From Palsa-504 sp963767565 (GTDB lineage Bacteria; Actinomycetota; Actinomycetes; Streptosporangiales; Streptosporangiaceae), in NCBI GenBank assembly GCA_963767565.1, contig CAVYEG010000015.1:1-64000 (forward strand): DNA of 64,000 nt, written 5' to 3'. The notes beneath the pieces were generated by a model. That model worked only from the letters and a program-made list of their open reading frames with translations, ran no database searches and was not told where the DNA came from. The position numbers were made by a program, and so were the translations under genes. Below are positions 7,219 to 15,006 of the stretch, one piece after another (positions within the stretch are counted from its first letter, which is position 1; every line of letters begins with the position of its first letter).

Positions 7219-8914
7219 CGCAAATGCCGATAGGTGCCCCTTTGACCTGGGATGATGATCGCTGCGAAATGATGGTCATCTCAGGCGGAGAGGCACCTAC
7301 CTGGTGAAAAGGATACGCAGCGGGGCGGGCAGATCGCGGCAGCAGCCGCGGATCGGCGCGCCGGATCAGGCGCTGACGCCGAACGCGGGCCTGGCCGCCA
7401 TCACCGAGCTGTGCGGGCGGCTCGGCGTGATCAGCACGCTGGATGCGGCGGTCGGCCCGATCAAGCAGCGGGACCGCGGGTTCGGGGCCGGGGAGCTGCT
7501 GGCCGGGCTGGCCGCGGCGCAGCTGGCCGGGGAGGACTTCTTGACCGGGCTGGACCGCCAGCGCGCCGATGCGGCCGGGCAGCAGATCACGCCGGTGCCG
7601 GGACTGGCGTCCACGACCGCCGCGGGCCTGGCCCGGCGGATCACCCCGGCGCAGTGGCAGGCAGTGGAGACCGGCCTGGCGGCGGTGACCGGACGGATGC
7701 TGGCAATGCTGCCCGCGGAGCGGTCGGCGGCGCTGGCCGATGGGCCGGTCACGATCGACCTGGACACCACCGACGTGGAGGTCTACGGCCGGAAGAAGCG
7801 CGGCGTGGCCTACAACCACCAGGGCCAGCGGGTCGGGCGGCCGCACGTGGCCAGCTGGGCGGAGACCGAGACCGTGCTGGCCGCCGACCTGGGCGACGGG
7901 ACCGATGACCCGCGCGCGACCGCGCCGGACCTGCTGCGCCGTGCCCTGGCCGCCCTGCCGCAGCGGGCACGGGCGTCGGGCCGGGTGGCGATGCGCGCCG
8001 ACGCCGGCTACTTCGCCGGGCAGCTGGCCCGCACCGCCCACGGCGAGAAGATCGCGTTCGCGATCGGCGCCAAGCGGATCGCGCCGCTGTGGCGGCTGCT
8101 GGCCGGGATCGCCGAGGACGACTGGCATGACGCCATTGACATGGACAATGCGCAGGTCGCGGTCACGGAGTACTGCCCGGACTGGTGGCCGGCGAACACC
8201 CGGCTGCTGATCCGCCGGGTGGCGCTGGATCCCGGGCAGGTCTCGGCCGACCCGCGGTCCCGGCGGCGCCGCACCCTGCACCCGGACCAGCGCGCCCTGC
8301 CGATCCCCGAGCTGGCCCGTGCCGGGGCGATCTACGCCTACTCGTTCATCTTGACCAACCTGGACGTGACTGCCCCGGACAAGGCAGCCGCCGTCGAGCA
8401 CTGGTACCGGCACCGCACCACAGTGGAGAACATCTTCCGCGACAGCAAGCACGGCGCCGCCCTCCGGCACCTCCCGTCGGGATATCCCCAGGTGAACCTG
8501 GCCTGGATGTGGGGCGCGCTGCTCGCCGCGACCATGGCCGCCTGGCTGCACCAGCTCACCGCCATCACCGCCGGGCAGGACATCCTGGCCGGGCACGGCG
8601 TGCGCGGCGGCAAGGCCATGATCGCCACCCTGCGGCGGCGGCTGATCGCCGTCCCTGGCCGGCTGATCCGCCATGCCCGCCACCTGGTCCTGCGGCTGCC
8701 GCCTGGCCACTGGGTGCTTCCCGAGGTGCTGGCCCGGCTCCGGGCACTGCCCGCACCCGCCTGACCTGCGCACCCTGAGCCCCGGCTCCCCCGTCCTTGT
8801 CCACGGCCTGCCAGCCCGACCCGCAGAAAGGCTCGCACATCGCGAACCCGGCGCCGGCGCCCGGGCCGTCGGCATGCCCGCTACCGGGAATCCCGGCGCA
8901 CCAAGATCATTTGC
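7219..8914. mobile_element. IS1380-family-like insertion sequence (ends tentative)
   Basis: A complete IS1380-type transposase gene sits inside this stretch. CGCAAATG at 7219 and its reverse complement ending near 8914, each followed inward by a similar GGTGC motif, are the best candidates for imperfect terminal repeats. That would make an element of about 1.7 kb, the usual size for the family. I could not find a convincing target duplication, so the ends may be off by some tens of bases. Confidence 0.6.
7304..8764 (+). CDS. IS1380 family transposase
   Basis: The 486-residue protein has a DDE transposase core. The first Asp is in TIDLDTTDVEVYG (about residue 150), the second in MRADAGYFAG (about 230) and the Glu in HRTTVENIFRDSKHG (about 375). 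These spacings and the AYNHQGQ segment are typical of IS1380 members. The GTG start at 7304 follows GGAGAGG by about 10 bases. The frame is intact, so the element could still be active. It is on the opposite strand to the neighbouring IS4-like transposase. Confidence 0.85.
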   Translation: MKRIRSGAGRSRQQPRIGAPDQALTPNAGLAAITELCGRLGVISTLDAAVGPIKQRDRGFGAGELLAGLAAAQLAGEDFLTGLDRQRADAAGQQITPVPGLASTTAAGLARRITPAQWQAVETGLAAVTGRMLAMLPAERSAALADGPVTIDLDTTDVEVYGRKKRGVAYNHQGQRVGRPHVASWAETETVLAADLGDGTDDPRATAPDLLRRALAALPQRARASGRVAMRADAGYFAGQLARTAHGEKIAFAIGAKRIAPLWRLLAGIAEDDWHDAIDMDNAQVAVTEYCPDWWPANTRLLIRRVALDPGQVSADPRSRRRRTLHPDQRALPIPELARAGAIYAYSFILTNLDVTAPDKAAAVEHWYRHRTTVENIFRDSKHGAALRHLPSGYPQVNLAWMWGALLAATMAAWLHQLTAITAGQDILAGHGVRGGKAMIATLRRRLIAVPGRLIRHARHLVLRLPPGHWVLPEVLARLRALPAPA

Positions 8915-9161
8915 GGAGGGCGGATCAGCTCACCGCGCTATTCGCGGAATCGGGTCAGACATGCATACGCTGTGCGAGGTTTCGCAGGGTCGACCCGATC
9001 CCAGGAGGGATGAGTTTCCTGGCCAGTCACCTCACCAGAGGTTCGGGGAGGCAATGCAGAGCTTCTATGTTGCGGCGCGTAAACAACTACAGGTAGTCAA
9101 CGCCAGTGCGATCATTCCACGCGACTTGGAGGCCGGCCGCGATCCATCCCGCCGCATCTAG
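8915..9161 (+). pseudogene. Possible 3' part of the gene split by the IS1380-like element
   Basis: The frame ending at 9161 reads CEVSQGRPDPRRDEFPG, then RFGEAMQSFYVAARKQLQVV, a helical acidic/basic tail like the C-terminus of the membrane-anchored protein whose 5' part lies at 6862-7218. The two pieces lie on either side of the IS1380-like element, in the same direction. The match in style supports one interrupted gene, but I could not verify it by alignment. Confidence 0.35.
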
Positions 9162-9237
9162 GCTCTGGGCCTGCACGCCAGGTAGGATATGCGGGCGCCA
9201 GTTAAGATCACCTTCGCCGGCCGGTTAGGGATGCTCA

Positions 9238-9762
9238 ATGGCTCTGGAAGACCGTGTCGAGATCGCTTCGGTCGTCGACGAGGCATACGCCCTGACGGGA
9301 CGCGTGTTGTCGACGGACGTACCGGGCATACTTAATCCCGGCATCCGCCCAGAGATCATTCAGCGGATAAGGAACGCTGAGATCGACCCGCTTGTCACCG
9401 ACGAGGAAATGCTGTCTCTTCTGCGCACTGCGTACTTCGACCTTGTCGAAACCGTAGTACAACTTCGCGACCAACTCCTTGGGCCGTCTGGCGAGTCTTA
9501 CGACCTAGCACTCCAGCAAGTTCATCTGACTGACCGCGGGCGCGCCGTGAAGGTGAGGGGGTGGCGGCGTGCGCTAGACAATGTGCTGGGCGCCGCACCC
9601 GGCGATCGCCCGAAGTGGATCAAGAAGGCACTGGAGTGGGCGAATATCATCCTCGGCAGCCTCGGCGCCGTGCCCGTCGTGGGGATACTAGCAGACCCAA
9701 TTAAAGAACTGAAGGAGTCTGTCGAGGCTCAGGCAGACGATGACCAAAGCTCCACGCAATGA
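9238..9762 (+). CDS. Uncharacterised 174-residue protein
   Basis: I do not recognise this protein. It is predicted soluble and mostly helical. Near residues 133-158 there is a hydrophobic or amphipathic stretch (WANIILGSLGAVPVVGIL) followed by a charged tail (KELKESVEAQADDDQSS). AGGGA lies about 8 bases before the ATG. It is intact, lies alone inside the tRNA-Ala island between the IS1380-like element and the second toxin-antitoxin pair, and has a lower GC content than the core genes. That makes it cargo of the island. Confidence 0.5.
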   Translation: MALEDRVEIASVVDEAYALTGRVLSTDVPGILNPGIRPEIIQRIRNAEIDPLVTDEEMLSLLRTAYFDLVETVVQLRDQLLGPSGESYDLALQQVHLTDRGRAVKVRGWRRALDNVLGAAPGDRPKWIKKALEWANIILGSLGAVPVVGILADPIKELKESVEAQADDDQSSTQ

Positions 9763-10038
9763 GCAGCGCCCGGCTTCGCAACTGCCACCAATGATCGGTG
9801 TCTGCACCGGCTCGTGGCCGCGCAGAATACCTGAATCTGTACAGACAGCGTCTTGATCACAATCTGGCTGCGGCCCGCGAAGATCGGCAGGTCGGCGTGC
9901 GGTTATCAAGCGCACTTCGCCCCGTGGGCTTCATGGCAGTCCCGGTTACGGCCCGCCGGGGACAGCCGGCCGCACCGCATGTTTATGCATCGCTGCGGTG
10001 CGGGTGAATGCCCGCACATGCCGCTGCGGGAGCGCCAG

Positions 10039-10383
10039 TTACAGTCCGAGTACGCGGTGGAGCCCCCGGTCGATCTCGTTCATCAGTGATGTCGGCAGGT
10101 GGCCGACAGGTGCTTTCAGGTCGGTCTTGTCGAGGGTCACCAGGGCCGTCACGTTAACCACCGAGTCCTGGGGCAGGCCCGAGGCCGCTGCAGGCAGGAA
10201 CACGTTGCCAGGCATCGCGGCCAGGGCCGTATTAGAGGTGATGACGGCCGCGATGGTGGTGTTCAGCCGGCTGGTGTTAAACGGGTCGGCCTGGACGACC
10301 AGGACGGGGCGCCGTTTGGCGGGCTTGCTGCCGCGTGCCTCGCCGAGATCGGCCCAGCAGATGCTGCCGCGGCTGGTCACCAC
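10039..10383 (-). CDS. MazF/PemK-like toxin (endoribonuclease)
   Basis: The 114-residue protein begins GSICWADLGEARGSKPAKRRPVLVVQAD, abbreviated to its key parts: ICWADL, then RRPVLVVQADPFN. This is the beta-barrel opening of MazF/PemK toxins, which cut mRNA. VITSNTALAAMPGNVFLP and VVNVTALVTLDKTDL are the later conserved strands. The start overlaps the upstream antitoxin gene by 7 bases. The length is normal for the family. It is the second toxin-antitoxin pair of the island. Confidence 0.9.
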   Translation of the reverse strand: MVTSRGSICWADLGEARGSKPAKRRPVLVVQADPFNTSRLNTTIAAVITSNTALAAMPGNVFLPAAASGLPQDSVVNVTALVTLDKTDLKAPVGHLPTSLMNEIDRGLHRVLGL

Positions 10384-10616
10384 TCGTCCTGGCCGGCCAG
10401 GTAGCGTCGGCCAGCGGCGGCAGCGGCGGCGTTGGAGTCATCCTCGGTCGTCTGCAGCGCCTCGTTGATCTGCCGGGTGAGCGACTGCGCGGCGAGCTGG
10501 TCGAGATAGCTGCGGGCGGCGCGGGCGAAGAATTCGGACCGGCTGATACCGAGCTCGGCGGCTTGCCTGGTGGCCTGCTCGTAGGTGTCGTCCGGAAGCG
10601 AAATCGCTGTTTTCAC
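10377..10616 (-). CDS. MazE-like ribbon-helix-helix antitoxin
   Basis: The protein opens with KTAISLPDDTYEQATR and SRSEFFARAARSYL, a standard ribbon-helix-helix DNA-binding unit. The C-terminal third (NEALQTTEDDSNAA) would neutralise the MazF-like toxin encoded next. I chose the GTG at 10616 because family members begin directly at (M/V)KTAISLP and because a TATACT box ends 6 bases upstream, which predicts a leaderless message. A longer form could start at 10643. Confidence 0.85.
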   Translation of the reverse strand: MKTAISLPDDTYEQATRQAAELGISRSEFFARAARSYLDQLAAQSLTRQINEALQTTEDDSNAAAAAAGRRYLAGQDEW

Positions 10617-10622
10617 ACCATC

Positions 10623-10628
10623 AGTATA
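10623..10628 (-). promoter_or_regulatory. -10 box of the mazEF-like module (leaderless)
   Basis: TATACT on the minus strand is followed by 6 bases and then the GTG start of the antitoxin. There is no ribosome site in between. No good -35 hexamer was seen at the expected distance, so this may be a promoter that depends on an extended -10 or on an activator. Confidence 0.45.
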
Positions 10629-10643
10629 ACCGGGTATTACCAT

Positions 10644-11128
10644 GGTCGGCGCCGCTGATGCTACCGGGCCGCAGCTCGCACTCTCACGCCGCGTTGCGGG
10701 ACTTGGACTGGCGGTCGGCCCGGGTCTACTTCCTGGCCTTCTTGAACCCTTCGCGGGGACAACCGGTGCCGACTCTTACCGCCAGGTTGGCCAGTCTCTA
10801 CCACCGTAGATGAGCCAACGATGGAGCTCGACTGATTTACCGCTCATGCCGCGAGTCGGTGGTACGGAACGGCGGGGCACGGCCCGTCCGGGAGGATGTC
10901 TTCTCGCCTGGTGTGACCGGTGGGCCGCCCGCAGCTCGGCGACCGCAGGTCCGGTGGAACTCATTTCATCATCCTGCGTGAGTGATCTCGCTCCAGTAGC
11001 GTTGCCAGGTCGGAAGCGGCTTATAGACGACGGGAGATCGGCATGCCAAGAGTGCGGCGCCAGGATCTGGACGTTGCCCAGCTGACGACAATCCTGGCCG
11101 GCGATCAGGCGCGCCAGGATCTGCAACG
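10644..11128. other. No recognisable gene
   Basis: Open frames here are short and unlike known families. The stretch separates the mazEF-like pair from the integrase remnant and may hold further worn-out integrase or excisionase sequence, but nothing can be named. Confidence 0.5.
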
Positions 11129-11470
11129 CTACTTCGGCGTCGGCACCCCGCGGACGTCCTGGGCGGTCAGCTCGCGCAGCGGCTTCTTGCCGATGTGGTC
11201 GGCGAACGGGTTCAGGGCGCCGCGGTAGAGGGTCACGGTCTTGGTCGCGCGGCCGTCGAGGTCGTCGCGGAGCCAGTCCTCGATTGCCTGGCCGACGGTG
11301 TAGCGGCCGTCTGGGGCCGCGATCCCGGCGGTCAGGTCCGCGTGGAGCTCTTCGAGCTTGTCCCTGACTCTTGCTGGGTGCGGCCGCCTAGCTTGCGGCG
11401 GATCCGCTTGCCGTCTGGGCCGTAGCCGAGCGACACGGCGCCGCGCCAGCGGCCGGGGCAGCCCACTTGG
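11129..11470 (-). pseudogene. Tyrosine integrase, N-terminal remnant with frameshift
   Basis: One minus-strand frame gives RWRGAVSLGYGPDGKRIRR, the AP2-like arm-binding start of actinobacterial tyrosine integrases. After a frameshift near 11365 it continues as VRDKLEELHADLTAGI, YTVGQAIEDWL and TVTLYRGALNPFADHIGKKPLRELTA, the SAM-like core-binding domain. It ends at 11129 before the catalytic domain, so no Arg/His/Tyr residues are present. The position 60 bases from the tRNA-Ala 3' end is where integrases of tRNA-targeting elements sit. Confidence 0.75.
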
Positions 11471-11489
11471 CTCCCACATTGGCTCCCAG
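11467..11489. repeat. Paired 11-bp direct repeats, candidate integrase arm sites (right)
   Basis: TTGGCTCCCAC (11467-11477) and TTGGCTCCCAG (11479-11489) repeat at a 12-base spacing. They match the pair at 3660-3682 in sequence, orientation and spacing. They lie between the integrase remnant and the tRNA-Ala gene. Confidence 0.4.
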
Positions 11490-11530
11490 CCGACTTCCTT
11501 AGGAGCCGCTCTAGGCCTCTGACCTGGTCG

Positions 11531-11603
11531 TGGAGCTAAGGGGATTCGAACCCCTGACCTTCTGCATGCCATGCAGACGCGCTACCAGCTGCGCCATAGC
11601 CCC
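11531..11603 (-). tRNA. tRNA-Ala (anticodon GGC)
   Basis: The minus strand folds as a 73-nt cloverleaf. The acceptor GGGGCTA pairs with TAGCTCC (one G-T pair), the D-arm is GCGCAGCTGGTAGCGC, the anticodon arm TCTGC-ATGGCAT-GCAGA has loop anticodon GGC, and the T-arm AGGGGTTCGAATCCCCT is canonical. The discriminator is A and CCA is not encoded. GGC reads Ala GCC/GCU codons. The 3' end faces the island on its left, and a degraded copy of that end is at 3514-3557. Confidence 0.97.
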
Positions 11604-11752
11604 TCAAGCACGCCGTCGGATGGTCTCGTAGAGGCCCGAACCAACGCCGTGGACGCCCAGCCTAGCACCTGAGGTAGCCGGCTTGGTGACGACGACTTAG
11701 TGTACCGCCCGCCGCAGGCTCGTCGCCTAGGCCGTGTGCCGGCGTGTGCGCG

Positions 11753-12349
11753 TTACCTGCAGTCGTCGGGGATGTCGGCGTTGATGGTTTTGCCCGCGAT
11801 GACGGAGACCTGGGCGTACGGCCCGTACGTGCCGGGGGCATAGGGGGCCTGGCCGTAGTGTCCGAGGAGCACGTACGTGCCTGGCGGCAAGGAAAAACGG
11901 AATAGCTGGCGGTAGTTGTTGCTGATGTAGGCCCGGGCGACGACTGGCCCGCCGGGCAAGATGATGGACTGCCCCGAGTTGCGGGCCGTTCCGCGTACCA
12001 CCGTGACCGTGCCCGGGGTGACGGGTAGTGGATGGCCTGGGAGTATGGCGGGGCCATCGCACGCGCTGAGATGCCCGGTGACGGTGCCCGTCCATATCGC
12101 CGGCCCGGCGGGTGCGATGGCATTGACGTTGTGCGGCGTGCCGGGAACGGTCAGCGTGATGAGCACCCCGGCTGCTGACAGGACTGCCGCGACTGCGGTC
12201 AGGGCCAGCGCGATCTTCTGCCGCCGTCGCCGTGTGCGGGCGCGGGCCTCGGCGATCAGTGCCTGCTCGGCGGCCATGTCCTGTCCGTGCAGCATCGCAG
12301 TGGTGCCGGGCAGCTGGTGATCGGCGACCTGGACCTGCCTGAGCGTCAT
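11753..12349 (-). CDS. Uncharacterised membrane-anchored or exported protein
   Basis: The 198-residue protein has a basic stretch (ARARTRRRRQK, about residues 35-45), then one hydrophobic segment (IALALTAVAAVLSAAGVLITL, about 46-67) and an outward domain rich in Pro, Gly and Thr with two Cys. The outward part contains beta-type segments (TVTVVRGTARNSGQ; RFSLPPGTYVLLGHYG) reminiscent of carboxypeptidase-regulatory or prealbumin-like folds, but I cannot name it. A good promoter lies directly before the ATG and predicts a leaderless message. It stands alone just outside the tRNA-Ala gene. Confidence 0.6.
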   Translation of the reverse strand: MTLRQVQVADHQLPGTTAMLHGQDMAAEQALIAEARARTRRRRQKIALALTAVAAVLSAAGVLITLTVPGTPHNVNAIAPAGPAIWTGTVTGHLSACDGPAILPGHPLPVTPGTVTVVRGTARNSGQSIILPGGPVVARAYISNNYRQLFRFSLPPGTYVLLGHYGQAPYAPGTYGPYAQVSVIAGKTINADIPDDCR

Positions 12350-12355
12350 GATGCT

Positions 12356-12384
12356 ATTATCACTAGCACTATACTAGAGGTCAA
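12356..12384 (-). promoter_or_regulatory. Sigma-70-type promoter, leaderless, with internal palindrome
   Basis: On the minus strand TTGACC (12384-12379), a 17-base spacer and GATAAT (12361-12356) form a near-consensus promoter. The start codon follows 6 bases after the -10 box. The spacer contains CTAG-TATAGTG-CTAG, a short inverted repeat that could bind a regulator. Confidence 0.6.
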
Positions 12385-12627
12385 CCTGGCCCGGGCCCGC
12401 GAGCTCGTCGGCTACGCCCGCCGGCACGGCTACACCGCGACGAGCTCATCGAGCTGATCCAGAGCATCGGCTTACCGTGCGCGATTCATTGAATTGCGCA
12501 TTCTATTAGCAGGAATTGCAGGGCAGGCAACTGGCATATTCCGGCCGATTAGCCGCTGGATGCAGATTACGCGCGTGGCGAGGAAGGCGGCGGGAACAGG
12601 GCTTGGACCAATCCGCGAGGAGCGTAT
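12385..12627. other. Short decayed coding remnant
   Basis: The plus strand reads ARARELVGYARRHGYT and then, in another frame, RDELIELIQSIG, near 12390-12475. This looks like a small helical protein broken by a one-base change. The rest of the stretch is AT-richer and featureless. Confidence 0.3.
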
Positions 12628-13000
12628 ATGCAGCGAAGCTGGCCGGTTGTGGTCGTGATCCTTACCTTGGTATTCGGCGCGGGGCTGGCGTTCAGCGGGT
12701 CCGCCGCCGGCGCGGCCGCTGGACCCAGACGCTGACCCGATCCGTGGCCACGGCGGAACGATCCTCGGCTGAGGTGGTGGCCGAGGCGCCCTGCTGAACG
12801 GCGAGCGGCGGCGTCCTGCCGCTGACCGACTTCGGCTCGGCCAGCTTCACCAGCGCGATGGTCAACGGGGCCGGGCTGTGCGACGCCAGCCCGGAGCAGA
12901 TCATCATGCCGGACGCGAGCGTCATGCCGGTCAGTTCCTGCGAGGACTTCGGCGTCAGCTACGGCGGCGGGCAGACCGCGGGGACCCGCAGTTCCTAGTC
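12628..13000 (+). pseudogene. Secreted G1-family (eqolisin-like) peptidase remnant
   Basis: A signal peptide is encoded at the start (MQRSWPVVVVILTLVFGAG, then AFSGSAAGAA). A frameshift near 12715 leads to RWTQTLTRSVATAERSSAEV followed by VAEAPC, then an in-frame TGA at 12795-12797, then GGVLPLTDFGSASFTSA. The WI(V)EAP...G-LPL-DFG pattern is the C-terminal half of bacterial G1 glutamic peptidases, where the catalytic Glu lies in the EAP segment. The middle of the protein is missing. It ends 6 bases inside the convergent amine oxidase gene. Confidence 0.6.
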
Positions 13001-14938
13001 GGCCTGGCAGTGCGGGGACGGCGGCACATCCAGGGTCGGGTTGCGGTCGAAGAAGCCGGTCGGCTTGAGCGTGAACCCGCACCGGGCCACGGGCATGACC
13101 GGCCAGTCCTCCAGGCGCGGCATGTGGGTCGGTCCGAAGGTATGCCAGACGACGATGTCGGTGCCGTCGATGTCCCGGTCGCCCGCGACGAAGGCGGGCA
13201 GTCCGGCCCCGCCGGCATGCTGGTTGACGAAGTCACCCGCGGAGTAGCGCTGGGCCGGGTCATACCTGGTCACCCACAGGTGGTTGGTCGCGAACCCGGC
13301 CCGGGCGGTCACCGGGGCGGCGGGATCGGCCAGCAGGACCGGGGCGGATTCCGGGTAGAGGGTGTAGCTGGTCGGATGGCCGAACCGGTTCTCGCGCTCG
13401 GTGCTGATGATCCGCCAGGTCCTCCCCCGGGCCCCGTCGGCCCGGCGGCCGGCCTGCGACTCGCGGGTCAGCCGGGTCACCTCCTGCACGATGGCGTTGC
13501 CGTACGGGTTGTCCGGCCCGACGGGGCGGCCGCTGACGTCGACCTCCTCCACCGCGTTGGCCAGCCCGTCGACCGTCATGTCCAGGCGCGCGCTGAACAG
13601 GTGCTGGTGCACCGGCGCGGCCAGGCCGGGCGCGACCTGCGTGGAGTAGGGATGGTCGCCGCCGGGATAGGCCGAGGTGAACACCACGCCGGTGGCCTTG
13701 ACCTCGCACTCGATCGTGCCGTCCAGGTAGAAGTACCAGTAGAAGCCGTAGTCGTAGTTGCCGACGGTGGTGAAGTACGACACCACCAGCCGGCGCTGGC
13801 GGCGCGACTGGGCCGAGCCGTTGAAGATGTCGGTGTGCTTCCAGAGGATGCCGAAGTCCTCCTCATGGACGCAGATCGCGTTCGGTATGGTGCGAGGCTG
13901 GCCGGTGTCGTCGGTCACCGTGGCGTCCAGGTAGGCGATCTCGCCCAGGCAGTCACAGCCGAGCTCGAGCGAGTTGGCCCACTTGCCGCACAGGTACTCG
14001 CCGGTGTCGAAGTAGGCCTGCCAGTAGCGGAACCGCGGGTCGCCGTACGGCACCACCATCTCGGGAATCGAGGCGCGGTAGATGACCGGCCGCTCCTCGT
14101 CGCCGGAGTGCAGGCTGATCTGGTGCAGGGTGAGCCCCTCGCGGGCGTCGAACCCGATCCGCATGGACCAGTCCTGCCACTGGAGCCACGGACCGTTCAG
14201 AATAAAGCTCGGTCCCTCGGGCTGGGTGATCTCGATGGGTCGTAGCGTCGTGCGGTGCGGGCCGCGCACCGCCTCGTCGTCGTAGTCGCCCGATTCGGCC
14301 GGGACCGGCAGCTCGAACTCGTCGGTGACCTTGAAGACCTTTTTCTCGATCAGGTCGACGTAGGCGGCGATGCCGTCGACCGGGTGCGCCCAGGCCAGGT
14401 CGTGCTCCCGGTTCATGACGAAGGCGAGCACGCGGACCATCCGCCGGTCGTCATCGGTGGCCGGCCCGAACGCGCCCGCGGTGATCGGGCAGGCCCGGAT
14501 CTTGCTCATGTCCTCCAGGCCGCGGCGGGCCATGGCCGCGCGCCAGCCGGGGTCGGCCTTGACGATCTCGTCGACAGCCGCGAAGTCGCTGTCGATGATC
14601 GGCATCTGCCCGTCCGTGCGCGGGTCCAGCTGGCGCGCGCTGACCACCTGGCCGCCGGTGACCGAGACCACCACGTCGGTGGACTCGCCGGTCTCGGTGT
14701 TGACCAGGAACGCGCGCAGCCGCCGGCCCGCCTCCCGGCCGGCCAGCACGTCGTCCTTGGGCGGCTCCTCCAGGCCGTAGTAGGCGAACCTGACCGGCGC
14801 CCCGCCTCCTTCTGGCAGCAGCCCGGCGGCCGCCATGATCTCCCGGCCGGCCAGGTACTCGGCCGCGGTGGCCGGGTCCAGCGGATGCGCGGGGGGCTGG
14901 CTGGCCGTCTCGCCGGGCCGGACGGCGGTGTCGGTCAT
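12995..14938 (-). CDS. Copper amine oxidase (primary-amine oxidase)
   Basis: The enzyme oxidises primary amines to aldehydes with release of ammonia and hydrogen peroxide, using copper and a topaquinone made from its own tyrosine. The topaquinone site is NYDY at residues 394-397 (Tyr395). The catalytic base is Asp311 in YFDTGEY. Copper ligands are His444 and His446 in HQH, with His605 in the HMPRLEDWPVMP segment. The 647-residue length is normal. There is no signal peptide, so it is cytoplasmic, as in Arthrobacter-type enzymes. It follows an APC permease by 68 bases on the same strand, which suggests uptake and oxidation of an amine such as tyramine or phenylethylamine. The exact amine is not known. 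Confidence 0.95.
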   Translation of the reverse strand: MTDTAVRPGETASQPPAHPLDPATAAEYLAGREIMAAAGLLPEGGGAPVRFAYYGLEEPPKDDVLAGREAGRRLRAFLVNTETGESTDVVVSVTGGQVVSARQLDPRTDGQMPIIDSDFAAVDEIVKADPGWRAAMARRGLEDMSKIRACPITAGAFGPATDDDRRMVRVLAFVMNREHDLAWAHPVDGIAAYVDLIEKKVFKVTDEFELPVPAESGDYDDEAVRGPHRTTLRPIEITQPEGPSFILNGPWLQWQDWSMRIGFDAREGLTLHQISLHSGDEERPVIYRASIPEMVVPYGDPRFRYWQAYFDTGEYLCGKWANSLELGCDCLGEIAYLDATVTDDTGQPRTIPNAICVHEEDFGILWKHTDIFNGSAQSRRQRRLVVSYFTTVGNYDYGFYWYFYLDGTIECEVKATGVVFTSAYPGGDHPYSTQVAPGLAAPVHQHLFSARLDMTVDGLANAVEEVDVSGRPVGPDNPYGNAIVQEVTRLTRESQAGRRADGARGRTWRIISTERENRFGHPTSYTLYPESAPVLLADPAAPVTARAGFATNHLWVTRYDPAQRYSAGDFVNQHAGGAGLPAFVAGDRDIDGTDIVVWHTFGPTHMPRLEDWPVMPVARCGFTLKPTGFFDRNPTLDVPPSPHCQAD

Positions 14939-14968
14939 GGCAGATCTCCCTGTGATGCGAAACGGAGA

Positions 14969-14998
14969 CCCGGTGGCGGATGCGGATCCGCCACCGGG
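14969..14998 (-). terminator. Strong 13-bp hairpin between permease and amine oxidase
   Basis: CCCGGTGGCGGAT and its exact reverse complement are separated by GCGG. There is no run of T after the stem on the minus strand. It lies in the 68-base gap between the two genes, so it may act as a partial terminator or a 3'-end stabiliser that lowers oxidase relative to permease expression. Confidence 0.55.
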
Positions 14999-15006
14999 CC
15001 GGAGGG

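Noticed and set aside
7181..8875. Minus-strand ORF of 564 codons
   Set aside because: It lies opposite the IS1380-like transposase with its DDE motifs and is an antisense frame.
1..12600. A complete defence or biosynthetic gene cluster
   Set aside because: Apart from Fic, toxin-antitoxin pairs, transposases and one unknown gene, the accessory region contains only broken pieces; no multi-gene system could be assembled.
12878..14245. Long plus-strand ORF of 455 codons
   Set aside because: It lies wholly opposite the copper amine oxidase, whose motifs are clear; high GC keeps antisense frames open.
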